DNA of 64,000 nt from Arcobacter acticola. Its GTDB lineage: Bacteria; Campylobacterota; Campylobacteria; Campylobacterales; Arcobacteraceae. The stretch covers positions 1,860,001 to 1,924,000 of the forward strand of contig NZ_CP042652.1 of assembly GCF_013177675.1 (NCBI RefSeq), read 5' to 3'. Positions 18,510-27,879 of this stretch are shown in pieces (the stretch's first letter is position 1; every line of letters begins with the position of its first letter). A program made the translations under genes and the position numbers. The notes under the pieces are model-generated. The model made no database searches and was not told the origin of the DNA. It saw nothing but the letters and a program-made list of their open reading frames with translations.

Positions 18510-20339
18510 TTAACTTCTCTCTTTTCCAATAATATCAAAAATAGTAGCACCCTCTTCTGCTGTACTAATATTTGCTCTAACTATTGAGAATAAATTTCTT
18601 CCATAATTAGCGTGATTTGCAGATAAATCTGCTTTTTTTATTTGTCTTCTAATTTTTTCTTCTGAAGGTATTTCTAAATTTAATTTTCCGTTTTTAACAT
18701 CTAAACAGATAATATCACCATCTTCAATAAGTGCAATATTTCCACCTTTTGCAGCTTCTTCAACAAGATGAATAGCTGATGGAACTTTTCCTGAAGCCCC
18801 TGACATTCTTCCATCTGTTACGATGGCAACTTTATAACCTTTATCTTGAAGAACTCCAAGTGAAGGTAATAATCCATGAAGTTCAGGCATACCATTTGCT
18901 TTTGGACCTTGGTATTTTACAACTGCTACAAAATCTTTGTCTAATAAACCTTTTTTAAATGCATCTTTTAATTCATCTTGAGTTGAAAAAACCATAGCAG
19001 GAGCTTTTACATATAAATGCTCTTCTTTTAGTGCTGAAGTTTTTATAATACTTCTTCCTAAATTTCCTTCAAGTAAAGTGATTCCACCCTCTTTTGAAAA
19101 AGGAGCTGCTACACTTGAGATAATATCTTTATCTCTTGAAACTGTTGCACCTTTGTTAAAAGTTAATACATTATCTTTTAATGATGGTTCAACAATATAA
19201 TTTTTTAAACCAAAACCAACTACAGTATTTACATCTTCGTGTACAAGACCTGCATTTATTAATTCATGAATAACAACGCTCATACCACCTGCATCTCTGA
19301 AGTGATTAACATCAGCACTTCCATTTGGATATAACTTACATAAAAGTGGAGTAACTTTTGAAATCATATTAAAATCATCCCAATTTAAAATAATTCCAGC
19401 AGCTCTTGCCATTGCAATTAAATGGATAGTATGATTTGTAGAACCACCCGTTGCCATTAACCCAACTATTGCATTAACAAAACTTTTTTCAGTCACAATA
19501 TCTGCTATTGGTGTGAAATTATTTTTAAACGCTGTTAAATTTAATAGTGTTCTTGATGCTTCTTGTGTTAATTCATCACGAAGTAATGTATTAGCATTTA
19601 CAAAAGAAGAGTTAGGCATTTGTAGTCCCATCATCTCTAAAAGCATTTGATTTGAATTTGCAGTTCCATAAAAAGTACAAGTCCCACTACTATGATACGA
19701 AGCTGCTTCTACTTTAAATAGTGCCTTTTCATCAACTTTACCTTGAGCAAATTCTTGACGTACAGATGCTTTTTCTTTATTTGAAATACCAGATGGCATT
19801 GGACCAGCTGGCATAAATATTGCAGGTAAATGTCCAAAAGATAAAGCTCCAATTAGAAGTCCTGGAACAATTTTGTCACAAACTCCTAAAAATATAGCTC
19901 CATCATAAACATTATGAGATAAGCCAATTGCAGCACCCATTGCTATATTATCTCTTGAAAATAGACTTAATTCCATTCCTTCAAAACCTTGTGTAACACC
20001 ATCACACATAGCAGGAACTCCTGATGCAACTTGAGCAGTGGCACCTTCTTGTAATAAAGTTCTTTTTATAAGTGGAGGATATACACTAAAAGGCTCGTGA
20101 GCAGATAACATATCATTATATGAAGTAACTATTGCTATATTTGGAGTAAGCATATTTGACATAGCTTCTTTTTCAACGCTGCTCATAGGAGCTATTGTAT
20201 GTGCTAAATTACTACATCCCATTTTTGATCTATTTACTTTTTTAGAGCTAACTTCTTTAACTCTATTTAAATAAATTTCACGACTTGTTTTTGATCTTTC
20301 TATTATATTTTGTGTAACTTCTAGTATTATTTCATTCAT
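18510..20339 (-). CDS. edd: 6-phosphogluconate dehydratase
   Basis: A 609-residue IlvD/Edd-family iron-sulfur dehydratase that converts 6-phosphogluconate to KDPG. Cluster Cys candidates are in PAMCDGVTQG, GVCDKIVPG and SSGTCTFYGTANSNQ. The C-terminal half contains TDGRMSGASGKVPSAIHL, typical of the family. Length agrees with Edd (about 600) rather than IlvD (about 560). It overlaps the pgl stop by 4 bp, so the operon is translationally coupled. Confidence 0.97.
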   Translation of the reverse strand: MNEIILEVTQNIIERSKTSREIYLNRVKEVSSKKVNRSKMGCSNLAHTIAPMSSVEKEAMSNMLTPNIAIVTSYNDMLSAHEPFSVYPPLIKRTLLQEGATAQVASGVPAMCDGVTQGFEGMELSLFSRDNIAMGAAIGLSHNVYDGAIFLGVCDKIVPGLLIGALSFGHLPAIFMPAGPMPSGISNKEKASVRQEFAQGKVDEKALFKVEAASYHSSGTCTFYGTANSNQMLLEMMGLQMPNSSFVNANTLLRDELTQEASRTLLNLTAFKNNFTPIADIVTEKSFVNAIVGLMATGGSTNHTIHLIAMARAAGIILNWDDFNMISKVTPLLCKLYPNGSADVNHFRDAGGMSVVIHELINAGLVHEDVNTVVGFGLKNYIVEPSLKDNVLTFNKGATVSRDKDIISSVAAPFSKEGGITLLEGNLGRSIIKTSALKEEHLYVKAPAMVFSTQDELKDAFKKGLLDKDFVAVVKYQGPKANGMPELHGLLPSLGVLQDKGYKVAIVTDGRMSGASGKVPSAIHLVEEAAKGGNIALIEDGDIICLDVKNGKLNLEIPSEEKIRRQIKKADLSANHANYGRNLFSIVRANISTAEEGATIFDIIGKERS

Positions 20340-21031
20340 TTGTAATATACCTCAATTTTTTTCTTATCTTGATTTAATATTGCAGAGATAGGCATGTCAT
20401 TGCTATTTGCACCTTCAAGAACTTTTTTATATACATTTCGTTTTTCAACACCTTCAAAGTGCAAATAGATATTAGAAGCACTTAATATTGCTGTTTTAGT
20501 TAGACTCATTCTTTCATAAGGAGCTGTATCTGGTTTCATACAAATACAAATTTTATTGAGAGTTTCTAATGATTCTTTTAATTTAATATTATTAGGAAAT
20601 AAAGAAGCTGTATGTCCATCATTTCCCATACCTAAAATTAGTACATCCAAAGGAAATAACTCTTTTTTATAAATATCTGAACAAAGCTCTTGTGCATCTT
20701 CAATATTTATATTTTCTTGATACATTGATACAAATTGTGCTTTTTTTGCAAAATTTACTAAAAGTGAATCTCGAACAAGTTTTTCATTTGAATCTTTATG
20801 ATTTTTATCAATCCATCTTTCATCACAAAGGGCAATTTTTACTTTTTCCCAAGGAATATCAAAAGAACTAAGTTTTTCAAATAAAGGTTTAGGAGTACTA
20901 CCTCCTGAAACCAATAAAGAAGCACTACCTTTATGTAGTATTGCTTCTTCTAAATTTGCAATAATTTTTGAACTTAAAGCATCAATTAATTCTTTTTGCT
21001 CTAAAAAGAAATGTTCATTATTATTCTTCAT
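20336..21031 (-). CDS. pgl: 6-phosphogluconolactonase
   Basis: A 231-residue lactonase of the Pgl/NagB fold that hydrolyses 6-phosphogluconolactone. Motifs are LLVSGGSTPKPLF, ALCDERW and ILGMGNDGHTASLFP. The frame is open to 21055, but the ATG at 21031 (MKNNNEHFF) matches the family N-terminus and overlaps the end of zwf by 11 bp. It is the second gene of the ED operon. Confidence 0.94.
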   Translation of the reverse strand: MKNNNEHFFLEQKELIDALSSKIIANLEEAILHKGSASLLVSGGSTPKPLFEKLSSFDIPWEKVKIALCDERWIDKNHKDSNEKLVRDSLLVNFAKKAQFVSMYQENINIEDAQELCSDIYKKELFPLDVLILGMGNDGHTASLFPNNIKLKESLETLNKICICMKPDTAPYERMSLTKTAILSASNIYLHFEGVEKRNVYKKVLEGANSNDMPISAILNQDKKKIEVYYK

Positions 21032-22484
21032 GCCAATCCCTACCATCTTTTGCAACTAATTGAATACTTGCACTTGGTCCATTTGTTCCAGCTGTATATT
21101 TTTTCATAGGAACTAAATTATCTTCCCAAGCTTCAAGAATAGTATCAACCCATTTCCATGCACTTTCAACTTCATCAAGTCTCATAAATAAAGTAGGATT
21201 AGATCTTATAACATCAAGTAATAATCTTTCATAAGCTTCATTTTTTCTTTTTAATGTACAAGGAGTCATTAATTCAAGATCAACTTCTTCTAGTCTCATA
21301 TTTTTACTTAAATCTGGAACTTTATTAATTAAACTTAATGTAATACTCTCTTCAGGTTGAAGTGTAATTACTAATCTATTTGAAGATACGGGCTCTCCAT
21401 TATTTTGAAAAATTGAATGGGGAACATTTTTGAATTGAATAACAATTTCAGAATTTCTTTTTTGCATTCTTTTTCCACTTCTTATGTAAAAAGGAACGCC
21501 ATTCCATCTCCAGTTATCTATATCTACTTTTAAAGCTGCAAAAGTTTCTGTTGTACTTTCAGATACTCCATCACCTTCTAAATATCCAGGAACTGGTTGT
21601 CCATTTATTGAACCTTTTTCATATTGAGCTCGAACAGTATTTGAAGCTACGTTTTCTCTAGTAATTGGTCTAAGAGATCTTAAAACTTTTACTTTTTCAT
21701 CTCTAATACTATTTGCATCTAAAGAACATGGTGGTTCCATTGCAATTAAACAAAGTAGTTGCATAAGATGATTTTGAATCATATCTCTCATTGCACCAAA
21801 TTGGTCATAATATCCCCATCTACCTTCAACACCCACACTTTCTGCAACTGTTATTTGTATATGATCAATATTAGTAGAATCCCAAAGTGGCATCATAATT
21901 CTGTTTGCAAAACGAAGAGCTAAAATATTTTGTACAGTATTTTTCCCTAAATAATGATCAATTCTATAGATTTGATTTTCAGTAAAATAACTTAACACCT
22001 GATTATTTATTTCTCTTGCAGATTCTAAATCTCTACCAATTGGTTTTTCTAAAACAACACGACTACTTGGTTTTATTAAACCCCAATGATTTAAAGATTT
22101 ACAAATGTCACCAAAAAAACTAGGCGATGTAGATAAGTAAGAAATTCTATCTTCATTCGTACTTTTATCTAATAATTTTTTTAAATCTTTGTAAGTATCG
22201 TTATCGCTAAAATCTACATAAACCGCATGTAAAAGTTTTTTAAACTTTTCAAATGCATCTTCACTAAATAATTCTGGTTCTATAAATTCGATTAATTTTT
22301 CTTTTGTAAGTTTTATATGCTCTTCTTGGCTTGTTTTTTGTCTCGAAACTGATATGATTTTACTATCAGCATCTAAATAATCATCATTAAAAAGATGATA
22401 TAAAGCAGGGATTAATTTTCTAAAAGAAAGATCCCCATATGCTCCAAAAATTATGATGTCAGAAGAATTTTTTATTTCATTCAT
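21021..22484 (-). CDS. zwf: Glucose-6-phosphate dehydrogenase
   Basis: A 487-residue enzyme that oxidises glucose-6-phosphate to the 6-phospholactone. The N-terminal nucleotide site is IIFGAYGDLSFRKLIPALY (a variant of the usual GASGDL), and the catalytic signature is RIDHYLGKNTVQN, with Asn where Glu is common after GK. It is the first gene of zwf-pgl-edd-eda-pgi and has its own promoter region with an 18-bp palindrome. Confidence 0.96.
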   Translation of the reverse strand: MNEIKNSSDIIIFGAYGDLSFRKLIPALYHLFNDDYLDADSKIISVSRQKTSQEEHIKLTKEKLIEFIEPELFSEDAFEKFKKLLHAVYVDFSDNDTYKDLKKLLDKSTNEDRISYLSTSPSFFGDICKSLNHWGLIKPSSRVVLEKPIGRDLESAREINNQVLSYFTENQIYRIDHYLGKNTVQNILALRFANRIMMPLWDSTNIDHIQITVAESVGVEGRWGYYDQFGAMRDMIQNHLMQLLCLIAMEPPCSLDANSIRDEKVKVLRSLRPITRENVASNTVRAQYEKGSINGQPVPGYLEGDGVSESTTETFAALKVDIDNWRWNGVPFYIRSGKRMQKRNSEIVIQFKNVPHSIFQNNGEPVSSNRLVITLQPEESITLSLINKVPDLSKNMRLEEVDLELMTPCTLKRKNEAYERLLLDVIRSNPTLFMRLDEVESAWKWVDTILEAWEDNLVPMKKYTAGTNGPSASIQLVAKDGRDWHEE

Positions 22485-22519
22485 AAATTTCTATCCTTTA
22501 TTAAAAACATGGCAACATA

Positions 22520-22537
22520 ATAACATTATAATGTTAT
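22520..22537. promoter_or_regulatory. CATTATAATG operator/promoter of the zwf operon
   Basis: ATAACATTATAATGTTAT is a perfect 18-bp palindrome 36 bp before the zwf start. Its core CATTATAATG matches the two sites at gapN/gntR, and the minus-strand TATAAT within it (22525-22530) is well placed as the zwf -10. A repressor on it would block the promoter directly. Confidence 0.75.
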
Positions 22538-22555
22538 AATTGCCATTAAATATAA

Positions 22556-23482
22556 TTAAAAATCTAACTCATTAAAAAAAGGAGGATTTGCACCTGTTCT
22601 ACCTACACTAATAGCAGCTACTTTATTTGCAAATTTTAATGATTCTTCTAATGATTCTTTATCAATATTAATTAAATCTTTTTTTGAAAAACTTTTGTGT
22701 TTAGATAGTGAATATAATAAGGCACCATTAAAGATATCTCCAGCACCAATAGTATCTACCACTTCAACTTTTTCTCCACGAGAAGTTACTTCATAATTCT
22801 TTGTTTTTATAATAGCTCCTTCACTTCCTTTTGTAAGAACGATAATACTAAGACCCAAATTTAGCCACTGTTTGTATATTTCTTCAAAAGAACCATTTGG
22901 ATATAACCATTCTAAATCTTCTTCAGATATCTTTATAATATCACTTTGAGATAATATTTTTTCAAATCTTTGTATAAAAAGTGATCTATCTTCTATAAAA
23001 TTAGGTCTAACATTTGGATCATAGAAAACAATTTTCTTTGAGCTTTCTTTTGCAATGAAATTTTCAATTTCTGTTCCATTTGGTTCACTCATCAATGATA
23101 TTCCACCAACATAAATAGTATCAACTACACTATCATCTAAAACAACATCTTTTAAGCAAATAGTTCTATTTGAACTATTTTCATCAAAAAAACTATATGT
23201 TGTAGTTCCATTTGCAATTTTTGCAAAAGCTAAAGTTGTGTTATTTGATGTTTCAATACAAAATGAAGTATTAACTTTTGAATTATTTAACTCTTCAAAA
23301 ATCATTTCTCCGAATAAATCTTTAGAAACTGCTCCTAAAAAACCAACATTAGCTCCTAGTCTTCCTAAACAAATAGAAGTATTTAAAATCGCTCCTCCTA
23401 TTTTTGGAATAAAAGCAGTTTCTTTACTATCTAAAGTAGTAGGTATCATGTCTATTAAAGCTTCTCCACAACATATAATCAT
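22556..23482 (-). CDS. PfkB-family fructokinase
   Basis: A 308-residue ribokinase-fold sugar kinase. The N-terminal MIICCGEALIDMIP and GGAILNTSICLGRLGA form the substrate site; the catalytic Asp and anion hole are in DTIGAGDIFNGALL. It follows mannitol dehydrogenase, so its likely job is to phosphorylate the fructose that enzyme makes, giving fructose-6-phosphate. This matches MtlZ-type fructokinases in polyol operons. Substrate assignment rests on context. Confidence 0.88.
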   Translation of the reverse strand: MIICCGEALIDMIPTTLDSKETAFIPKIGGAILNTSICLGRLGANVGFLGAVSKDLFGEMIFEELNNSKVNTSFCIETSNNTTLAFAKIANGTTTYSFFDENSSNRTICLKDVVLDDSVVDTIYVGGISLMSEPNGTEIENFIAKESSKKIVFYDPNVRPNFIEDRSLFIQRFEKILSQSDIIKISEEDLEWLYPNGSFEEIYKQWLNLGLSIIVLTKGSEGAIIKTKNYEVTSRGEKVEVVDTIGAGDIFNGALLYSLSKHKSFSKKDLINIDKESLEESLKFANKVAAISVGRTGANPPFFNELDF

Positions 23483-23507
23483 TTTGTATTATCCTTTAGT
23501 ATTTTTG

Positions 23508-24968
23508 CTATTGTTTATTATAATTTATAACTGTATTTTCAACACCATTTTCCCAAATACTGTTTAAGAATTTTGAGAATGTATTTGCAAAATATTCGTT
23601 TTGTGCTAAATTTCCGTAGATATCTTCCATTTGAATGAAAACTATTGGATTAGTTTTTGCTTCTAAAGCCAACTCTTTTAATTTATCTTTTCTACCATCA
23701 TTTATATCTATTGCTTTATTATTTTCATCAGTACCAATTGAATAACGACACCATAAAGCACACGTTAATATTAAACCGTCAACATTTACATTGTTTTTAA
23801 TTCCGCTTTTAATACTATCTATAATAAATTTAGGTTGTTTGTTTGAATTATCAAAACAAATCCTTGTAATCGTATCTTTAATATATGGATTAGCAAATCT
23901 ATTTAAAACAGTATTATAATACTTATCTAAATCAACATCAATAATATTTTTTAATACAGGTATTACTTCTTTATTCATAATATTATCTAAAAAAGTTTTT
24001 ACAGTTTTGTGTTCTAATGCTTCATGAACATAATCAATATTTAATAATGCACTCACAGATGAGATAGCAGCATGAGAACCATTAAGCATTCTGATTTTCA
24101 TTAATTCATATGCTTCGATGTCTTCCACAAACATAACACCTACTTCTTCTAAAGCTGGTCTTCCATTACAAAAGTTATCTTCTATAATCCATTGAATAAA
24201 TGGTTCACAAAAAACAGGTCTATTATCAATATATCCATATTCACTTTGAATAAATGCTCTATCAGCATCTGTTGCAGTTGGTGTAATTCTATCAACCATA
24301 GAATTTGGGAAAGCTACATTTTTTTCAATATATTCACTTAATGCTGGATCTATTGCAGCAGATAATTTAACTACTACATTTTTTAATACATCTCCATTAT
24401 GAGCTATATTGTCACAAGTTAATAAAGTAAAAGGAGCAAGACCTTTTTCTTTTCTAATTTTAAGTGCTTTAATTAATATACCAAATGCAGTATTTGGGCT
24501 ATCTGGATTTTTAATATCTGCTTGAATTTCTTCGTTTTGAATATTAAAGTTACCATAAGAATCAATATAGTAACCACCTTCAGTAATTGTAAGTGAAACT
24601 ATTTTAATATTTTCATTTATTAAAGACTCAACTAATAATTTATTATCAACTTCAATAAAATCAATCATTGATTGTAAAACACGTACACTTGTAGTTTCAC
24701 TATCTCTTGAAACAACTGTTGTTAAGCAATCTTGTTTTAAAAGATCATTTCTCATAAAAGAATCATATTCTCTTAAACCTGCACCTACGATACCATAGTT
24801 TAAATCTTTTCTTTTATTAAATAAAGCATCTAAATAATATGCTTCATGTGATCTATGGAAATTTCCAACACCTATATGTATAATACCTGCAGTCAAATCA
24901 GCTTGATTATAATTATAATCAGCCTTATTGAAAGATTTGTTTTCTAAGAAATTTTTATTTAATATCAT
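23508..24968 (-). CDS. mtlK: Mannitol 2-dehydrogenase (polyol-specific long-chain dehydrogenase)
   Basis: A 486-residue member of the long-chain mannitol dehydrogenase family that oxidises D-mannitol to D-fructose with NAD. The nucleotide site is IIHIGVGNFHRSHEAYYLD, and the substrate/catalytic region contains VDRITPTATD and KIRMLNGSHAAIS. Other polyols such as arabinitol or sorbitol are possible substrates. The gene overlaps the ABC ATPase stop by 4 bp, tying it to the uptake system. Confidence 0.92.
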   Translation of the reverse strand: MILNKNFLENKSFNKADYNYNQADLTAGIIHIGVGNFHRSHEAYYLDALFNKRKDLNYGIVGAGLREYDSFMRNDLLKQDCLTTVVSRDSETTSVRVLQSMIDFIEVDNKLLVESLINENIKIVSLTITEGGYYIDSYGNFNIQNEEIQADIKNPDSPNTAFGILIKALKIRKEKGLAPFTLLTCDNIAHNGDVLKNVVVKLSAAIDPALSEYIEKNVAFPNSMVDRITPTATDADRAFIQSEYGYIDNRPVFCEPFIQWIIEDNFCNGRPALEEVGVMFVEDIEAYELMKIRMLNGSHAAISSVSALLNIDYVHEALEHKTVKTFLDNIMNKEVIPVLKNIIDVDLDKYYNTVLNRFANPYIKDTITRICFDNSNKQPKFIIDSIKSGIKNNVNVDGLILTCALWCRYSIGTDENNKAIDINDGRKDKLKELALEAKTNPIVFIQMEDIYGNLAQNEYFANTFSKFLNSIWENGVENTVINYNKQ

Positions 24969-26017
24969 TTTATTGCCTTATCTTCATTGTCAAAAAAGTA
25001 AAATTTAGAGTCATCACAGTTTAAATATGCCGTATCACCTATTGCAAGATGATCTGGATTATCACTTTTAACTGTTATTATTTCATCATTATTAAGTTTC
25101 ACATAATAAATCATATACTCACCTAAGTTCTCAACTAAATCAACTACCCCTGTAAATTTACAGTTTTCTTTAGTTGATAAGTTGAAATGTTCAGGTCTAA
25201 CACCAACTGTTTTAACTGTATTTCTTCTATTGTCTAATCTATTTTCAATATTATTAACTATATATTGAGCTTCAGAAGAATTCTCTGTTTCAATAAAATT
25301 CATTTTAGGACTTCCTATGAAACCTGCAACAAATAAATTATCTGGACTTTTGTATAAATCATCAGGTGATCCAAATTGTTGAATTACCCCTGCGTTTAAT
25401 ACTACAATTCTATCTGCTAAAGTCATAGCTTCAACCTGATCATGTGTTACATAAAGCATAGTAGCTTCTAGGTGTTTATGTAATTTTGCAATTTCAATTC
25501 TTGTATTAGATCTTAAGTTTGCATCTAGATTTGATAATGGCTCATCAAATAAAAACACTTTTGGCTCTCGAATAATTGCACGTCCAATTGCTACCCTTTG
25601 TCTTTGACCCCCTGATAAATTTTTTGGTAATCTATCAAGTAAATTCATCATTTGTAAAGAAGTTGCTGCTTTTTTAACTCTCTCATCTATTTCTGCTTTT
25701 GGTACTTTTGCAACTTTTAAAGAGAATGACATATTGTCATAAACATTCATATGAGGATAAAGTGCGTATGATTGGAATACCATTGCAACTCCTCTTTTTG
25801 ATGGAGGAGTATCATTGATTACTTCTCCATGAATTAAAATCTCACCACTTGTAATTTCTTCTAAACCAGCGATTGTTCTCATTAATGTTGATTTTCCACA
25901 ACCACTTGGTCCTACGAAAACAACGAATTCGCCTTTTTTAATTTGTAAATTTGCACCTTGAATTATTGTATGACCTTCATAAGCTTTTACAACATTTCTT
26001 AATTCAACTCCTAACAT
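24965..26017 (-). CDS. smoK: Polyol ABC transporter ATP-binding protein (SmoK/MalK-like)
   Basis: A 350-residue ATPase of the sugar (CUT1) type. Walker A is GPSGCGKST, the ABC signature LSGGQRQRVAIGRAI, Walker B VFLFDEPLSNLD and the switch His in YVTHDQVEA. The C-terminal 100 residues form the TOBE/MalK-type regulatory domain (VGVRPEHF). Gene order with a binding protein, two permeases and mannitol dehydrogenase matches the Rhodobacter smo and Pseudomonas mtl systems. Confidence 0.95.
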   Translation of the reverse strand: MLGVELRNVVKAYEGHTIIQGANLQIKKGEFVVFVGPSGCGKSTLMRTIAGLEEITSGEILIHGEVINDTPPSKRGVAMVFQSYALYPHMNVYDNMSFSLKVAKVPKAEIDERVKKAATSLQMMNLLDRLPKNLSGGQRQRVAIGRAIIREPKVFLFDEPLSNLDANLRSNTRIEIAKLHKHLEATMLYVTHDQVEAMTLADRIVVLNAGVIQQFGSPDDLYKSPDNLFVAGFIGSPKMNFIETENSSEAQYIVNNIENRLDNRRNTVKTVGVRPEHFNLSTKENCKFTGVVDLVENLGEYMIYYVKLNNDEIITVKSDNPDHLAIGDTAYLNCDDSKFYFFDNEDKAIK

Positions 26018-26064
26018 ATAAGTTCCTTTAATTTTTTTTAATAATTTCTAATATTCTAATAATT

Positions 26065-26895
26065 TTATTTAACAGCACCAAAGGTTAAACCTTGTACTAA
26101 TTGTTTTTGACAGAACCAACCAAATACTACTATTGGAGCACATGCCAATGTTGAAATTGCTGATAACTTAGCCCAGAACAATCCTTCAGGACTTGAATAT
26201 GAAGCAACTAGTGCTGTTAATGTTGCTGCGTCTGCTGAAGTTAAATTTATAGACCAAAACGCTTTATTCCAACACAATACAATACTTAATAGTCCAGTTG
26301 AAGTAATTCCACCCCAAGATAATGGTAAAACAATATGTCTCATCTCTTGAAGATAATTTGCACCATCTAAACTACAAGCTTCTAAGATATCTTTTGGTAA
26401 ATCTTTAAAGTATGAGAATAACATCCAAATAATAATTGGTAAATTCATAAGTGCAAATATAATAATTAATACTATTTTTGTATCTAATAAACCAAATTTT
26501 TGTGCCATTAAATATATAGGAACTAATACTCCAACAGCTGGTAACATCTTAGTTGATAACATCCATAGTAAAACATCTTTTGTATTTTTCGTAGGAGAAA
26601 AAGCAAAAGAGTATGCTGCTGGAACTGCAATTATTAGTGATAATAAAGTTGCACCAAATGATGTAATAATCGAGTTCATTGCATGATGGAAATAATCACT
26701 TCTTTCATTTACTAATGAATAGTTTTCAAAAGTAAAATCAAATACAAATAACGGAGGTACAGCAATTGCTTGTAACTCTGTTTTAAAACTTGTTAATATC
26801 ATCCAAAATATTGGGAAAAAGAATACAATTGCAATTAACCAAGCTAATGCAACTAGTAATCTATGGGTAATCTTTTGTTTAGTTTTATAAGTCAT
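26065..26895 (-). CDS. smoG: Polyol ABC transporter permease (SmoG/MalG-like)
   Basis: A 276-residue inner-membrane protein with about six hydrophobic helices and the permease EAA loop EACSLDGANYLQEMRHIVLP that docks the ATPase. It has the usual MalG-type N-terminus (WLIAIVFFFPIFWMILTSFK). It lies 10 nt after the partner permease in the same operon. Confidence 0.94.
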   Translation of the reverse strand: MTYKTKQKITHRLLVALAWLIAIVFFFPIFWMILTSFKTELQAIAVPPLFVFDFTFENYSLVNERSDYFHHAMNSIITSFGATLLSLIIAVPAAYSFAFSPTKNTKDVLLWMLSTKMLPAVGVLVPIYLMAQKFGLLDTKIVLIIIFALMNLPIIIWMLFSYFKDLPKDILEACSLDGANYLQEMRHIVLPLSWGGITSTGLLSIVLCWNKAFWSINLTSADAATLTALVASYSSPEGLFWAKLSAISTLACAPIVVFGWFCQKQLVQGLTFGAVK

Positions 26896-26905
26896 TTTTT
26901 ATTCC

Positions 26906-27781
26906 TTATGCCATTAAGCTTTTGCCAACTTGCTTGATTAAGAAGTAAGCTACAATATTTGCTAATATGATTGCGAATACACCACCAGCTGATGCAATTC
27001 CAACATCAAAATTTAATAAAGCATTTGTAAAAATCATATATGTTAAGTTAGTACCATCATTACCTGGTCCACCACCTGTTGTAATTAAAATCTCAGCAAA
27101 GATTGATAAATGGAATATCATTTCAATCATTATTACAATTGCAATTGATCTTGATAAATGAGGTAAAGTTAAATAATAAAACTTTGCAAAGAATCCAGCA
27201 CCATCTAATTCAGCTGCTTCTTTTTGCTCTTGATCTTGCGATTGTAAAGCTGTCATAAAAATCAATAATGCAAATGGAGTCCATTGCCAACTTAGCATTA
27301 TAATAATTGACACCAATGGATAATCAGACATCCAGTCAATTGGTTCTAATCCAAAAGTATTAGAGAAAAATGCAAACATCCCATAAACTGGATTCATGAA
27401 CATATTTTTCCATAATAAAGCATTTACTGTAGGCATTATAAAGAATGGAGAAATAAGCATAACTCTTACTATTCCACGACCTGGGAATGTTCTATCAATT
27501 AAAACAGCTAAAATTATCCCCGAGATAATGGTAACAACAATAATACTCACTACTAAAATTAATGAATTTAAAATAGCTGGCATAAATGCAGCATCTGTCA
27601 TAAAAAATTCATAATTCCCTAAACCTTCGAATCCATTATCCATAGGACTTAAAAGGTTATACCTTATTACCGAAAAATACAAAGTCATTGAAAGCGGTAC
27701 TATCATCCATAAAAATAAAACGATGATACTAGGCGCTTTTAATAAGTTCATAACGGTGCTTTTATTTAATTCAAATTTCAT
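26906..27781 (-). CDS. smoF: Polyol ABC transporter permease (SmoF/MalF-like)
   Basis: A 291-residue inner-membrane protein with about six helices and the EAA-loop motif EAAELDGAGFFAKFYYLTLP. It pairs with the following permease to form the transmembrane channel. A strong hairpin lies between it and the binding-protein gene upstream, which should reduce its expression relative to the binding protein. Confidence 0.94.
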   Translation of the reverse strand: MKFELNKSTVMNLLKAPSIIVLFLWMIVPLSMTLYFSVIRYNLLSPMDNGFEGLGNYEFFMTDAAFMPAILNSLILVVSIIVVTIISGIILAVLIDRTFPGRGIVRVMLISPFFIMPTVNALLWKNMFMNPVYGMFAFFSNTFGLEPIDWMSDYPLVSIIIMLSWQWTPFALLIFMTALQSQDQEQKEAAELDGAGFFAKFYYLTLPHLSRSIAIVIMIEMIFHLSIFAEILITTGGGPGNDGTNLTYMIFTNALLNFDVGIASAGGVFAIILANIVAYFLIKQVGKSLMA

Positions 27782-27841
27782 TATTAACCTTGTTAAATTG
27801 TTTTGTTATTTATAAAAAATTTATTATTTTAAATAGACATG

Positions 27842-27873
27842 AATCAAAAAAAGAGTTTCCTCTTTTTTTGATT
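27842..27873 (-). terminator. Partial terminator/attenuator between smoE and smoF
   Basis: A perfect 14-bp stem, AATCAAAAAAAGAG (27842-27855) with CTCTTTTTTTGATT (27860-27873), and a 4-nt loop. The U-rich arm gives a terminator-like structure on either strand. Such hairpins after the binding-protein gene are common in ABC operons and let the binding protein be made in excess. Confidence 0.8.
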
Positions 27874-27879
27874 TAGATA

